A stretch of 64,000 bases of DNA from contig NZ_JBIWEX010000006.1 of the NCBI RefSeq assembly GCF_044762745.1, forward strand, positions 136,731 through 200,730. Direction: 5' to 3'. Of this stretch, positions 25,559 to 34,120 are shown one piece after another (position 1 is the stretch's first letter; each line of letters opens with the position of its first letter). The stretch comes from Psychrobacillus sp044762745 (lineage in GTDB: Bacteria; Bacillota; Bacilli; Bacillales_A; Planococcaceae). The translations under genes and the position numbers were made by a program. A model generated the notes under the pieces. It did no database searches, was not told the origin of the DNA, and saw only the letters and a list, made by a program, of their open reading frames with translations.

Positions 25559-25606
25559 TTGCACATCCATAATTTTCTCGTTATAATATAGTCAAAGTTA
25601 GTCAAA
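25559..25606 (+). promoter_or_regulatory. SigA promoter with tandem CtsR operator
   Basis: TTGCAC (25559-25564), a 17-base spacer and TATAAT (25582-25587) form the promoter. The CtsR heptad AGTCAAA occurs at 25590-25596 and again at 25600-25606 with a 3-base gap, the classic tandem CtsR box over the transcription start. The operon is thus self-repressed and induced by heat and protein stress. Confidence 0.92.
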
Positions 25607-25632
25607 GTCAGTTTGCGAGAAGAGGTGAGAAG

Positions 25633-26100
25633 GTGAAAAATATATCTGACATTATTGAAGGGTATTTGAAGTCAATTATAGAAGAAGAGAGTAGGGGGCA
25701 AATTGAAATAAAAAGAAGTGAAATTGCTGAAAAATTTCAGTGTGTCCCATCGCAGATAAATTATGTGATTAATACTCGATTCACCCAAGATCGCGGATAC
25801 TTAGTGGAAAGTAAACGCGGTGGCGGTGGATATATTCGAATCCTCCGCGTTCGTGCGCATACGAAAGCTGATTTGATTGAGCATATAATACAAAGTCTAG
25901 AAAATGGTGCATCTGAATCGGTAACTGAAGATATTGTGTTCAGATTAATCGATGAAGAAGTTGTTTCTAATCGAGAAGCAAAACTCATTTTAGCTGCGCT
26001 TGATCGAACGACACTTGCTATTCCACTGCCGGCAAGAGACGACCTGCGAGCGCGTATCCTGTGCGCAATGTTACTGACATTAAAATATGAAAAAAAGTGA
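25633..26100 (+). CDS. ctsR: Heat-shock repressor CtsR
   Basis: 155 residues. The N-terminal winged helix-turn-helix starts ISDIIEGYLKS and includes the glycine-rich wing KRGGGGYIRI, whose arginine senses heat and is the target of McsB phosphorylation in related bacteria. A C-terminal helical domain follows. CtsR represses clp genes by binding tandem heptads like those seen upstream. The GTG start at 25633 has AGGTGAG nearby. First gene of ctsR-mcsA-mcsB-clpC. Confidence 0.96.
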   Translation: MKNISDIIEGYLKSIIEEESRGQIEIKRSEIAEKFQCVPSQINYVINTRFTQDRGYLVESKRGGGGYIRILRVRAHTKADLIEHIIQSLENGASESVTEDIVFRLIDEEVVSNREAKLILAALDRTTLAIPLPARDDLRARILCAMLLTLKYEKK

Positions 26101-26121
26101 AAATTAACGGGGTGTTGAAAG

Positions 26122-26667
26122 GTGATTTGTGAAAATTGTAAGCAACGACCAGCAAAAGTAACGGTTACGCAAGTGCATAACGGTGAACACTTTGAAAGAC
26201 ATTATTGTGAGGTTTGTGCAAATAGTCTGCACCCGTTTTATGTAGAATATAAACAAGATCCATTATCTCTCCATCAACTATTATCGAATTGGTTCAATCA
26301 TACAGATCAGCAGCCAATGCAACAAATACAGAAAAAACCTCCATTAGAATGCGAAGCGTGCGGTTGGTCTATTCAACAATTTTTAGAAGAAGGCAAATTT
26401 GGTTGTGCCTCTTGTTACAATAGTTTTCGTGGGCAGCTGCCTACCGTGTTTAAACGTTTACATAACGGGAACGTGGCACATGTAGGAAAAGCGCCTGGTG
26501 CATTCGGTGAAAAATTAGCGTTGAAAAAACGCATTGAAGCAATACGATTGCAGATGAAAGAAGCAATTGAAACAGAAAAATTCGAAGACGCAGCACTGCT
26601 CAGAGATGAGGCAAGGGAACTAGAAGATAAGCTTACCGCTGGAGGTGAAGAAACGCATGTCGATTGA
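26122..26667 (+). CDS. mcsA: McsA, activator of the McsB arginine kinase
   Basis: 181 residues. Eight zinc-type cysteines occur in pairs: C3/C6, C29/C32, C77/C80 and C95/C98. A C-terminal UVR domain (LQMKEAIETEKFEDAALLRDEAREL) likely contacts ClpC. McsA switches on McsB and acts with it as an adaptor for ClpC. The start is GTG at 26122 with AAAGG before it. Its last 11 bases overlap the mcsB start, so translation is coupled. Confidence 0.95.
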   Translation: MICENCKQRPAKVTVTQVHNGEHFERHYCEVCANSLHPFYVEYKQDPLSLHQLLSNWFNHTDQQPMQQIQKKPPLECEACGWSIQQFLEEGKFGCASCYNSFRGQLPTVFKRLHNGNVAHVGKAPGAFGEKLALKKRIEAIRLQMKEAIETEKFEDAALLRDEARELEDKLTAGGEETHVD

Positions 26668-27757
26668 ACGTTTTTTAGATAATTCCATCTCCAGTTGGAT
26701 GGCAGGAGATGGTGAGCATTCCGATATTGTCATGAGTACAAGAATTCGACTAGCAAGAAACTTAAATGGATATCGATTTCCGCTTGCATTTACAGAAGAT
26801 GAAGCGCATAAAATTGACCAATCTGTTTCAGCCACACTATTAGATGCCAATGAGGATCTACAGAGGAACTTTTCTTCCATTCAAATAAAAGACCTGTCCG
26901 AATTGAGTCGCCAAGTGCTTGTAGAAAAGCATTTAATAAGTCCTAAACTAGCAAATTCGCCGATGACTGGTTCCGCTCTAATATCCGATGACGAGGCTGT
27001 TAGCGTAATGGTCAATGAAGAAGATCATATTCGTATTCAATGCTTATTTCCGGGGCTTCAAATTCAAGAAGCATATATGCAGGCCGACGCAATTGATCGA
27101 GTTTTAGAAAAAGAGTTATCCTATGCATTTGATGAACAATTCGGCTATTTAACAAGCTGTCCTACTAATACAGGGACTGGGCTACGCGCGTCTGTCATGA
27201 TGCATTTACCCGCTTTAACGATAACCAAACAAATGAACCGAATCGTCACAATCATTTCCAGGTTAGGAATGGTTGTGAGAGGGATTTACGGGGAAGGTAG
27301 TGAAGCGCTCGGGAATGTGTACCAAGTATCCAATCAAACAACGCTTGGTAAATCAGAGGAAGACATAATTGCCGATCTTCAAAGCATTACGGAACAAATT
27401 ATTCAGAAAGAAAGAGAAGCAAGGAATGCACTCTTAAAGCATTCAGCCAGCACACTAGAGGATCGGTTATATCGTTCATTAGGAACATTGTCATACGCAC
27501 GTATTATGACAACGGAAGAGGCAGCTAAATGTCTGTCCGATGTGCGTTTAGGTATAGACATGGGACTCATTGAAGATGTGGATGTGACTATATTGAATGA
27601 ATGTATGGTCTTTATGCAACCAGGGTTTTTACAACAATATGCCGGAACTACTTTAAATACTTCAGAGCGAGATTTGTTTCGAGCGAAGTTGTTAAGAGAA
27701 CGGTTGCAAAAGGGAGAAAAAACGAAAACAAAAGGAGAGAACTCGTATGATGTTTAA
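26657..27757 (+). CDS. mcsB: Protein arginine kinase McsB
   Basis: 366 residues. The phosphagen-kinase catalytic domain is marked by DIVMSTRIRLARNLNGYRFP and by the active-site TSCPTNTGTGLRASVM block, where the cysteine is conserved. McsB phosphorylates arginines on CtsR and on proteins destined for ClpCP. ATG 26657 has GGAGGTGAAG upstream inside mcsA; the earlier GTG 26645 would place the SD after the start. It overlaps clpC by 11 bases. Confidence 0.95.
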   Translation: MSIERFLDNSISSWMAGDGEHSDIVMSTRIRLARNLNGYRFPLAFTEDEAHKIDQSVSATLLDANEDLQRNFSSIQIKDLSELSRQVLVEKHLISPKLANSPMTGSALISDDEAVSVMVNEEDHIRIQCLFPGLQIQEAYMQADAIDRVLEKELSYAFDEQFGYLTSCPTNTGTGLRASVMMHLPALTITKQMNRIVTIISRLGMVVRGIYGEGSEALGNVYQVSNQTTLGKSEEDIIADLQSITEQIIQKEREARNALLKHSASTLEDRLYRSLGTLSYARIMTTEEAAKCLSDVRLGIDMGLIEDVDVTILNECMVFMQPGFLQQYAGTTLNTSERDLFRAKLLRERLQKGEKTKTKGENSYDV

Positions 27758-30197
27758 TCGATTCACACAAAGATCACAAAAAGTTTTACAATTAGCGCAA
27801 GAAGAAGCGATACGCTTAAAGCACGAATCTATCGGTACAGAACATATATTGCTCGGATTAATCCGTGAAGGTAGTGGTATTGCGGCAAAAGCATTAGAAG
27901 CGATTGAAGTGGATACAAAAGTTATTGAAGTCGGAATTGAAGAGTTAGTAGGAACTGGAGCAGAAGAAGTTGGACCAATCGTCAACTATACACCACGTGC
28001 GAAAAAAGTAATTGAGCTTTCTGTAGACGAGTCTCGTAAACTGGGGCATTCCTATATAGGTACGGAGCATTTATTACTAGCATTGATCCGTGAAGGAGAA
28101 GGTGTAGCTGCAAGAGTTTTAAATAATGCAGGTGTTAGTCTAAATAAGGCTCGCCAACAAGTACTTCAATTACTAGGTAGTAATGACCAATCTCATGGAA
28201 ATGCTAATAATAGTGCAGCTCCAGCTAGTACTCCCACACTCGATGGATTAGCACGCGATTTAACCCAAATCGCTAGAGAAGGTACATTAGATCCAGTAGT
28301 TGGACGTAGTAAAGAAATTACACGTGTAATCGAGATCTTAGCGCGCCGGACAAAAAACAATCCTGTATTAATAGGGGAACCTGGTGTTGGTAAAACAGCG
28401 ATTGCAGAAGGTCTTGCGCAACAAATTATTCAAAATGAAGTGCCAGAAATATTGCGAGACAAACGAGTAATGACGCTTGACATGGGAACGGTAGTTGCTG
28501 GTACTAAATATCGTGGTGAATTTGAAGACCGATTGAAAAAAGTAATGGATGAAATTCGCCAAGCGGGAAATGTTATTCTATTCATCGATGAGCTTCATAC
28601 GTTAATCGGTGCAGGTGGAGCGGAAGGTGCAATTGATGCTTCGAATATTTTAAAACCAGCACTTGCACGCGGAGAAATTCAATGTATTGGTGCGACAACA
28701 TTAGATGAATATCGAAAATATATTGAAAAAGATGCAGCATTAGAACGTCGTTTTCAACCGATTCAAGTAGATGAACCATCAGTTGCTGAAGCAATTCAAA
28801 TTATATATGGCTTACGCGATCGTTATGAGGCGCATCATCGCGTAAAAATTACCGACGAAGCTGTAGAAGCGGCAGTGAAAATGTCAGACCGATATATATC
28901 AGATCGTTTTTTACCAGATAAAGCAATCGATTTAATCGATGAGGCAGGCTCAAAAGTAAGGCTGCGTTCTTACACAACACCTCCTAATTTAAAAGAATTA
29001 GAAGCAAAGTTGGAAGCGATTCGTTCGGAGAAAAATGCTGCGGTTCAAAGTCAAGAATTTGAAAAAGCTGCATCTTTCCGTGACAAAGAACAAAAGCTTA
29101 AAGACGAGCTCGAAAAAATGAAAAATGACTGGAAAGAAAAACAAGGAAAAGAAGAGTCAGAAGTAACGGTGGAAGATATCGCAGCGGTTGTATCCATGTG
29201 GACGGGAGTACCAGTATCTAAACTTGCACAAACAGAATCTGAAAAGTTATTAAAACTAGAAGAAAAGTTGCATGAACGCGTAATTGGTCAGTCAGAAGCA
29301 GTCGATGCAATTTCCAGAGCAATTCGCCGTGCTCGTGCTGGATTAAAAGATCCTAAACGTCCAATCGGTTCCTTTATTTTCCTTGGACCTACTGGTGTCG
29401 GTAAAACAGAACTTGCTCGTGCGCTTGCAGAAGTCATGTTTGGTGATGAAGATGCTATGATTCGCGTAGATATGTCTGAGTATATGGAAAAACATTCAAC
29501 TTCACGTCTTGTAGGTTCTCCTCCAGGTTACGTTGGATTTGATGACGGTGGGCAGTTAACGGAAAAAGTACGTCGTAAACCTTATTCCGTTATTTTGTTA
29601 GATGAAATAGAGAAAGCACATCCAGATGTGTTTAATATTCTTCTTCAAGTTTTAGAAGATGGTCGACTAACAGATTCGAAAGGACGTACGGTTGACTTCC
29701 GTAATACGGTGGTCATTATGACGTCTAACGTAGGGGCAGATGCACTTAAATACAATAAACATGTTGGATTTAACCTACAAGAAGGTGGAAAAACGGATTA
29801 TAAAGATATGAAGGGTAAAATGCTGGAAGAATTGAAAAAAGCATTCCGACCTGAATTTTTAAACCGTATCGATGAAATGATCGTGTTCCACTCACTTGAA
29901 AGAGAACATTTAAAGCAAATTGTTTCACTTATGACAGAACAATTAGCGAAACGTTTGAAAGAACAAGGTATTGATCTAGAGCTTACGGAAGCAGCTCAAG
30001 AGAAAATAACAACTGAGGGATACGATCCAACATATGGTGCACGTCCGTTGCGTAGAGCACTACAAAAGCATGTAGAAGATCGACTTTCTGAGGAGTTATT
30101 AAAAGGCGAAGTATTAGCGGGTCAACATGTCGTATTTGATGTGGAAAATGATGAATTTGTTGTGCGTACAAAAGCAGCAGTAGCAGCAAAAAACTAA
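27747..30197 (+). CDS. clpC: AAA+ unfoldase ClpC
   Basis: 816 residues. Two N-terminal Clp repeats recognise adaptors and phospho-arginine. Two AAA+ modules follow, with Walker A loops near residues 210 (GEPGVGKT) and 547 (GPTGVGKT). A UVR-containing middle domain (SQEFEKAASFRDKEQKL) separates them. It feeds substrates to ClpP, controls CtsR turnover and serves in competence and sporulation in relatives. The start MMFNRFTQRSQKVL matches family starts; AAAGGAGAG precedes it. A terminator ends the heat-shock operon. Confidence 0.97.
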   Translation: MMFNRFTQRSQKVLQLAQEEAIRLKHESIGTEHILLGLIREGSGIAAKALEAIEVDTKVIEVGIEELVGTGAEEVGPIVNYTPRAKKVIELSVDESRKLGHSYIGTEHLLLALIREGEGVAARVLNNAGVSLNKARQQVLQLLGSNDQSHGNANNSAAPASTPTLDGLARDLTQIAREGTLDPVVGRSKEITRVIEILARRTKNNPVLIGEPGVGKTAIAEGLAQQIIQNEVPEILRDKRVMTLDMGTVVAGTKYRGEFEDRLKKVMDEIRQAGNVILFIDELHTLIGAGGAEGAIDASNILKPALARGEIQCIGATTLDEYRKYIEKDAALERRFQPIQVDEPSVAEAIQIIYGLRDRYEAHHRVKITDEAVEAAVKMSDRYISDRFLPDKAIDLIDEAGSKVRLRSYTTPPNLKELEAKLEAIRSEKNAAVQSQEFEKAASFRDKEQKLKDELEKMKNDWKEKQGKEESEVTVEDIAAVVSMWTGVPVSKLAQTESEKLLKLEEKLHERVIGQSEAVDAISRAIRRARAGLKDPKRPIGSFIFLGPTGVGKTELARALAEVMFGDEDAMIRVDMSEYMEKHSTSRLVGSPPGYVGFDDGGQLTEKVRRKPYSVILLDEIEKAHPDVFNILLQVLEDGRLTDSKGRTVDFRNTVVIMTSNVGADALKYNKHVGFNLQEGGKTDYKDMKGKMLEELKKAFRPEFLNRIDEMIVFHSLEREHLKQIVSLMTEQLAKRLKEQGIDLELTEAAQEKITTEGYDPTYGARPLRRALQKHVEDRLSEELLKGEVLAGQHVVFDVENDEFVVRTKAAVAAKN

Positions 30198-30203
30198 TAT
30201 TGC

Positions 30204-30240
30204 GGGCATTCCGAACCTGATGGACGGAATGCCCTTTTTA
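30204..30240 (+). terminator. Terminator of the ctsR-clpC operon
   Basis: GGGCATTCCG pairs with CGGAATGCCC and five T follow. Confidence 0.93.
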
Positions 30241-30253
30241 CATAGGAGGCACC

Positions 30254-31624
30254 ATGGCCAAGAAAAAGACGAAATTTATGTGTAATGCTTGCGGATACGA
30301 GGCAGCTAAATGGATGGGAAGATGTCCAGGATGCGGTGAATGGAACACGATGGTAGAAGAAATAGAAATTGTCTCAAAAGGTCCAAAGCGTACGTTTCAG
30401 CATTCTACAGGTGTAACACAAAAAGCAACCCCTATTATTGCAGTGGAAACAGTAGAAGAACCGCGAGTGGGAACAGACTTTGGTGAGTTAAATCGTGTGC
30501 TTGGCGGAGGAATAGTACCGGGTTCGCTTGTGTTAATAGGAGGAGATCCGGGTATTGGAAAGTCGACGCTTCTTTTGCAAGTTTCCGCATTACTTGCGAA
30601 TAAAGGAGAGCGTGTATTGTATATTTCTGGTGAAGAATCTATCCGCCAAACAAAGCTTCGTGCAGAACGTTTAGGGGTTACTTCAGCGGAACTGTATATT
30701 TATTCGGAAACAAACTTAGAACTGATTAATGAAACAATTGATAGCGTCGAACCGAAATTTGTTATCGTGGATTCTATTCAAACAGTACATCATCCCGAAG
30801 TAACAAGTGCTCCAGGTAGTGTGTCCCAAGTGCGGGAATGTACAGCGGAACTAATGCGGATTGCCAAGACGAAAAATGTCGCTGTCTTTTTAGTAGGGCA
30901 TGTAACAAAAGAAGGGCAAATCGCGGGTCCTCGTATTCTAGAACATATGGTAGATACCGTTTTATATTTTGAAGGAGAACGACATCATACGTATCGAATT
31001 TTAAGATCTCAAAAAAATCGATTCGGTTCGACAAATGAAATTGCGATATTTGAAATGGTGCAGCAAGGATTAAAAGAAGTGTTAAATCCATCTGAGTTAT
31101 TTTTACAAGAACGTTCACATGGCGCGGCGGGATCGGCAATTGTTGCTTCTATGGAAGGGACAAGACCAATCTTGGTTGAAATCCAAGCGCTTGTGACCCA
31201 ATCCAGTTTTAACTATCCGAAACGAATGGCAACGGGAATCGATCAAAACCGGGTGTCATTACTCATGGCTGTACTAGAAAAACGTATGGGATTATTACTT
31301 CAAACACAAGATGCATATATAAAAGTTGCGGGTGGAGTGAAGTTAGATGAACCTGCGATCGATTTAGCCGTCCTAGTAAGTATCGTATCCAGTTTTCGCG
31401 ATACAGGAGTAACTCCTACCGATTGTTTTATAGGAGAAGTTGGGCTAACAGGGGAAGTACGAAGAGTCTCTAGAATAGAACAACGAGTACAGGAAGCAGC
31501 AAAGTTAGGGTTCAAACGAGCGATAGTTCCAGCATCTAATATAGGTGGATGGGATTACCCAAAAGGAATTCAAGTTATTGGTGTAGAATCTGTAAACGAA
31601 GTAATGAAAGAAGCTTTTTCTTAA
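30254..31624 (+). CDS. radA: DNA repair protein RadA (Sms)
   Basis: 456 residues. The N-terminal C4 zinc finger has C10, C13, C24 and C27. It is followed by a RecA-like ATPase with GGDPGIGKST, the RadA-specific KNRFG motif, and a C-terminal Lon-protease-like domain. RadA drives branch migration in recombination. AGGAGG precedes the ATG. In B. subtilis disA follows radA, but here the next gene is the PIN/TRAM gene. Confidence 0.96.
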   Translation: MAKKKTKFMCNACGYEAAKWMGRCPGCGEWNTMVEEIEIVSKGPKRTFQHSTGVTQKATPIIAVETVEEPRVGTDFGELNRVLGGGIVPGSLVLIGGDPGIGKSTLLLQVSALLANKGERVLYISGEESIRQTKLRAERLGVTSAELYIYSETNLELINETIDSVEPKFVIVDSIQTVHHPEVTSAPGSVSQVRECTAELMRIAKTKNVAVFLVGHVTKEGQIAGPRILEHMVDTVLYFEGERHHTYRILRSQKNRFGSTNEIAIFEMVQQGLKEVLNPSELFLQERSHGAAGSAIVASMEGTRPILVEIQALVTQSSFNYPKRMATGIDQNRVSLLMAVLEKRMGLLLQTQDAYIKVAGGVKLDEPAIDLAVLVSIVSSFRDTGVTPTDCFIGEVGLTGEVRRVSRIEQRVQEAAKLGFKRAIVPASNIGGWDYPKGIQVIGVESVNEVMKEAFS

Positions 31625-31640
31625 GGGAAAGCATAAAAGG

Positions 31641-31688
31641 TATACTGCTTGTAGTCTTAATAGACGTATGAAGACTACAAGCAGTATA
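31641..31688. repeat. 18-bp perfect inverted repeat between radA and yacL
   Basis: TATACTGCTTGTAGTCTT and AAGACTACAAGCAGTATA are perfect complements around a 12-base loop. No T-run follows, so it is a poor intrinsic terminator. It sits where disA would lie in B. subtilis, ending 25 bases before the yacL start. It might be an RNA processing hairpin, a protein site or a scar of gene loss. Confidence 0.85.
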
Positions 31689-31713
31689 ATTAATAATCAA
31701 TGGAGGTGGCATT

Positions 31714-32805
31714 TTGTTGAAATGGATTATACAAATAGCATTTGTTTTGATCGGTGGTACATTGGGGTTATTATTATTACCGCATTTATACGAATTCATT
31801 AATTTATCTGATAACCCTTGGATCCACAATCCTTACGTATCTGTTCTAATTGGAGCAGTTTTACTTTATGTTGTAGCCTTGTTTTTAACGGATTACTTAA
31901 TAAACTTTATTAAGTGGATGGAAGAACGTCTGTTGAGGGCGCCGATTGGAGATTTACTTTTTGGTACACTCGGGTTAGTTATTGGATTAATTGTTGCATT
32001 TTTACTTGGATCGGCAATTAATAATATTGCCATTCCAGGCATTGACTCTGTCGTACCTGTATTATTATCCATTGTTCTTGGATATTTAGGGTTTCAGGTT
32101 GGGTTTAAAAAACGAGATGAGTTACTTCATGTCTTTACTTCGACCAAGCAGCAAACTAGCAAAAAGAAATTAGCGGATGAAGAGATGACACAAGATTTAA
32201 GTTTGGGTACGTATAAGCTGTTGGATACAAGTGTTATTATTGATGGTCGTATTACGGACATTTCGGAAACAGGATTTATCGAAGGAGTATTGGTTGTTCC
32301 TCAGTTCGTCTTAACGGAGCTGCAACATATCGCGGATTCTTCTGACACACTTAAAAGAACGAGAGGTCGCCGTGGTTTAGATGTGTTGAAAAAGTTACAA
32401 ACCGAGCGTGCTTCTGCAGTATTAATAGTGGAAGAAGACTTTGAGGATATACAAGAAGTAGATTTAAAACTGGTTCGTCTAGCGAAAAAGATGAATGGGA
32501 TTGTTGTCACTAATGATTTTAATTTGAATAAAGTATGCGATTTACATCAGGTCCGGGTTCTTAATATTAATGACTTAGCGAATGCAGTTAAACCTGTCGT
32601 TATTCCTGGGGAAATAATGCATGTAGTGGTCATTAAAGATGGAAAAGAACATAATCAAGGCGTTGCTTATCTAGATGATGGTACGATGATTGTTGTAGAA
32701 GGTGGGAAAGCATATATCGGTCAGGCGTTAAATGTGGAAGTGACAAGTGTTTTGCAAACTTCCGCAGGTCGCATGATTTTCGCGAAACCACAAGAATCAA
32801 AATAA
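31714..32805 (+). CDS. yacL: PIN and TRAM domain membrane protein YacL
   Basis: 363 residues. Four N-terminal membrane helices are followed by a PIN-type nuclease domain, with acidic residues in LLDTSVIIDGR and VVTNDFNLNKV, and then a C-terminal TRAM domain that should bind RNA. Function in cells is not well established. TTG 31714 with GGAGGTGG upstream gives the family start MLKW. It is between radA and ispD as in relatives. It ends with its own terminator. Confidence 0.9.
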   Translation: MLKWIIQIAFVLIGGTLGLLLLPHLYEFINLSDNPWIHNPYVSVLIGAVLLYVVALFLTDYLINFIKWMEERLLRAPIGDLLFGTLGLVIGLIVAFLLGSAINNIAIPGIDSVVPVLLSIVLGYLGFQVGFKKRDELLHVFTSTKQQTSKKKLADEEMTQDLSLGTYKLLDTSVIIDGRITDISETGFIEGVLVVPQFVLTELQHIADSSDTLKRTRGRRGLDVLKKLQTERASAVLIVEEDFEDIQEVDLKLVRLAKKMNGIVVTNDFNLNKVCDLHQVRVLNINDLANAVKPVVIPGEIMHVVVIKDGKEHNQGVAYLDDGTMIVVEGGKAYIGQALNVEVTSVLQTSAGRMIFAKPQESK

Positions 32806-32811
32806 GGGAGA

Positions 32812-32851
32812 GGGGTTGTTTCCTATTTTTTAGTAGGAAAACGCCCTTTTT
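32812..32851 (+). terminator. Terminator after yacL
   Basis: GGGTTGTTTCCTA pairs imperfectly with TAGGAAAACGCCC. Five T follow. Confidence 0.8.
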
Positions 32852-32877
32852 CTATGTAGTGTAGGGAGGGTACGCTA

Positions 32878-33570
32878 ATGGTATATACGGTATTATTACC
32901 TGCTGCTGGAAGTGGAAAACGAATGGGAGCAGGCCAAAATAAACTTTTTCTAGAACTAAGAAAGATTCCTATCTTAATACATACATTACGCGCTTTTGAA
33001 CAAGATCCGAAGTGCCATCAAATTGTATTGGCAGTGAAAAAAGAAGAACAAGCTTTTATTGAAAAGTTAATAGCGGAACATCGTATTAGTAAGGTTGCTG
33101 CAATTACCGAGGGAGGAACAGAACGTCAACATAGTGTATATGCTTGCCTGAAAGTTTCTCCTTTGAATGGCATTTTACTTGTGCACGATGCAGCAAGACC
33201 ATTCATTAGACGAACGGTTATCCACCGGTTAGTACAAGCTGCAGAACAATTTGGGGCAGCGGTAGCAGCAGTTCGTGCAAAGGACACGATGAAAAAAGTA
33301 GAAAATGGTATAATCCAAGAAACAGTAGATCGTGAAAGCCTATGGATTATTCAAACCCCGCAAGCGTTCAAGTATGATGTACTGGAAAAAGCGGAAAGAC
33401 TAGCAGAAAAAGAAGGATTTTTAGGTACAGACGAAGCAATGCTAGTGGAACGACTAGGTGGGCATGTTCATATTGTGGAAAGTACATACGATAATGTGAA
33501 AATGACAACACAAGAAGATCTTCTCTTGGGAGAAGTAATATTAACTAAACGAGAGCAGGAGGAGCAATAG
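32878..33570 (+). CDS. ispD: 2-C-methyl-D-erythritol 4-phosphate cytidylyltransferase
   Basis: 230 residues. The nucleotide-binding signature LLPAAGSGKRMGAGQNK is at the N-terminus and HDAARPF in the middle. IspD attaches CMP to MEP in the non-mevalonate isoprenoid route. It is followed one base later by ispF, the usual pairing. Length and motifs are complete. Confidence 0.96.
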   Translation: MVYTVLLPAAGSGKRMGAGQNKLFLELRKIPILIHTLRAFEQDPKCHQIVLAVKKEEQAFIEKLIAEHRISKVAAITEGGTERQHSVYACLKVSPLNGILLVHDAARPFIRRTVIHRLVQAAEQFGAAVAAVRAKDTMKKVENGIIQETVDRESLWIIQTPQAFKYDVLEKAERLAEKEGFLGTDEAMLVERLGGHVHIVESTYDNVKMTTQEDLLLGEVILTKREQEEQ

Positions 33571-33571
33571 A

Positions 33572-34051
33572 ATGATGCGAATTGGTCAAGGATTTGATGT
33601 ACATGAGTTTGCGGATGACCGTCCGTTAATAATAGGGGGGGTAACAATTCCTTACGAAAGAGGGCTTATCGGGCATTCTGATGCAGACGTACTACTTCAC
33701 ACAGTTACTGACGCAGCACTTGGAGCAATCGGAGAAGGGGATATCGGAAGACATTTCCCAGACACGGATCCTGATTTTAAAGATGCTGATTCCGCAAAAC
33801 TACTGGAATACATTTGGAAGCTTGTGGATGAAAGAGGATATAAATTAGGGAATATCGATTGTACGATCATTGCACAAAAACCAAAAATGGCTCCACATAT
33901 TGAAACGATTCGTGCACGAGTTGCAGAACTACTTCAGGCAGATGTAAGTCAGGTGAATGTAAAAGCAACAACGACAGAAAAATTAGGTTTTACAGGTCGT
34001 GAAGAAGGCATAGCTTCGATGGCAACTATATTACTTGTAAAGAAAGACTAA
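33572..34051 (+). CDS. ispF: 2-C-methyl-D-erythritol 2,4-cyclodiphosphate synthase
   Basis: 159 residues. Metal-binding DVH is in RIGQGFDVHEF, and the third ligand histidine is in GLIGHSDADVL. The FTGREEGIASMA block is at the C-terminus. IspF forms the cyclic diphosphate in the MEP pathway as a trimer. Two adjacent ATG codons (33572 and 33575) could both start it; AGGAGGAGC lies upstream. Confidence 0.96.
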   Translation: MMRIGQGFDVHEFADDRPLIIGGVTIPYERGLIGHSDADVLLHTVTDAALGAIGEGDIGRHFPDTDPDFKDADSAKLLEYIWKLVDERGYKLGNIDCTIIAQKPKMAPHIETIRARVAELLQADVSQVNVKATTTEKLGFTGREEGIASMATILLVKKD

Positions 34052-34120
34052 CTTTCAAAAACAGGTAAGCGGTGGTAAAATAATATAAGTTTATATGTAC
34101 GAAAACTAGGAGGATATACA

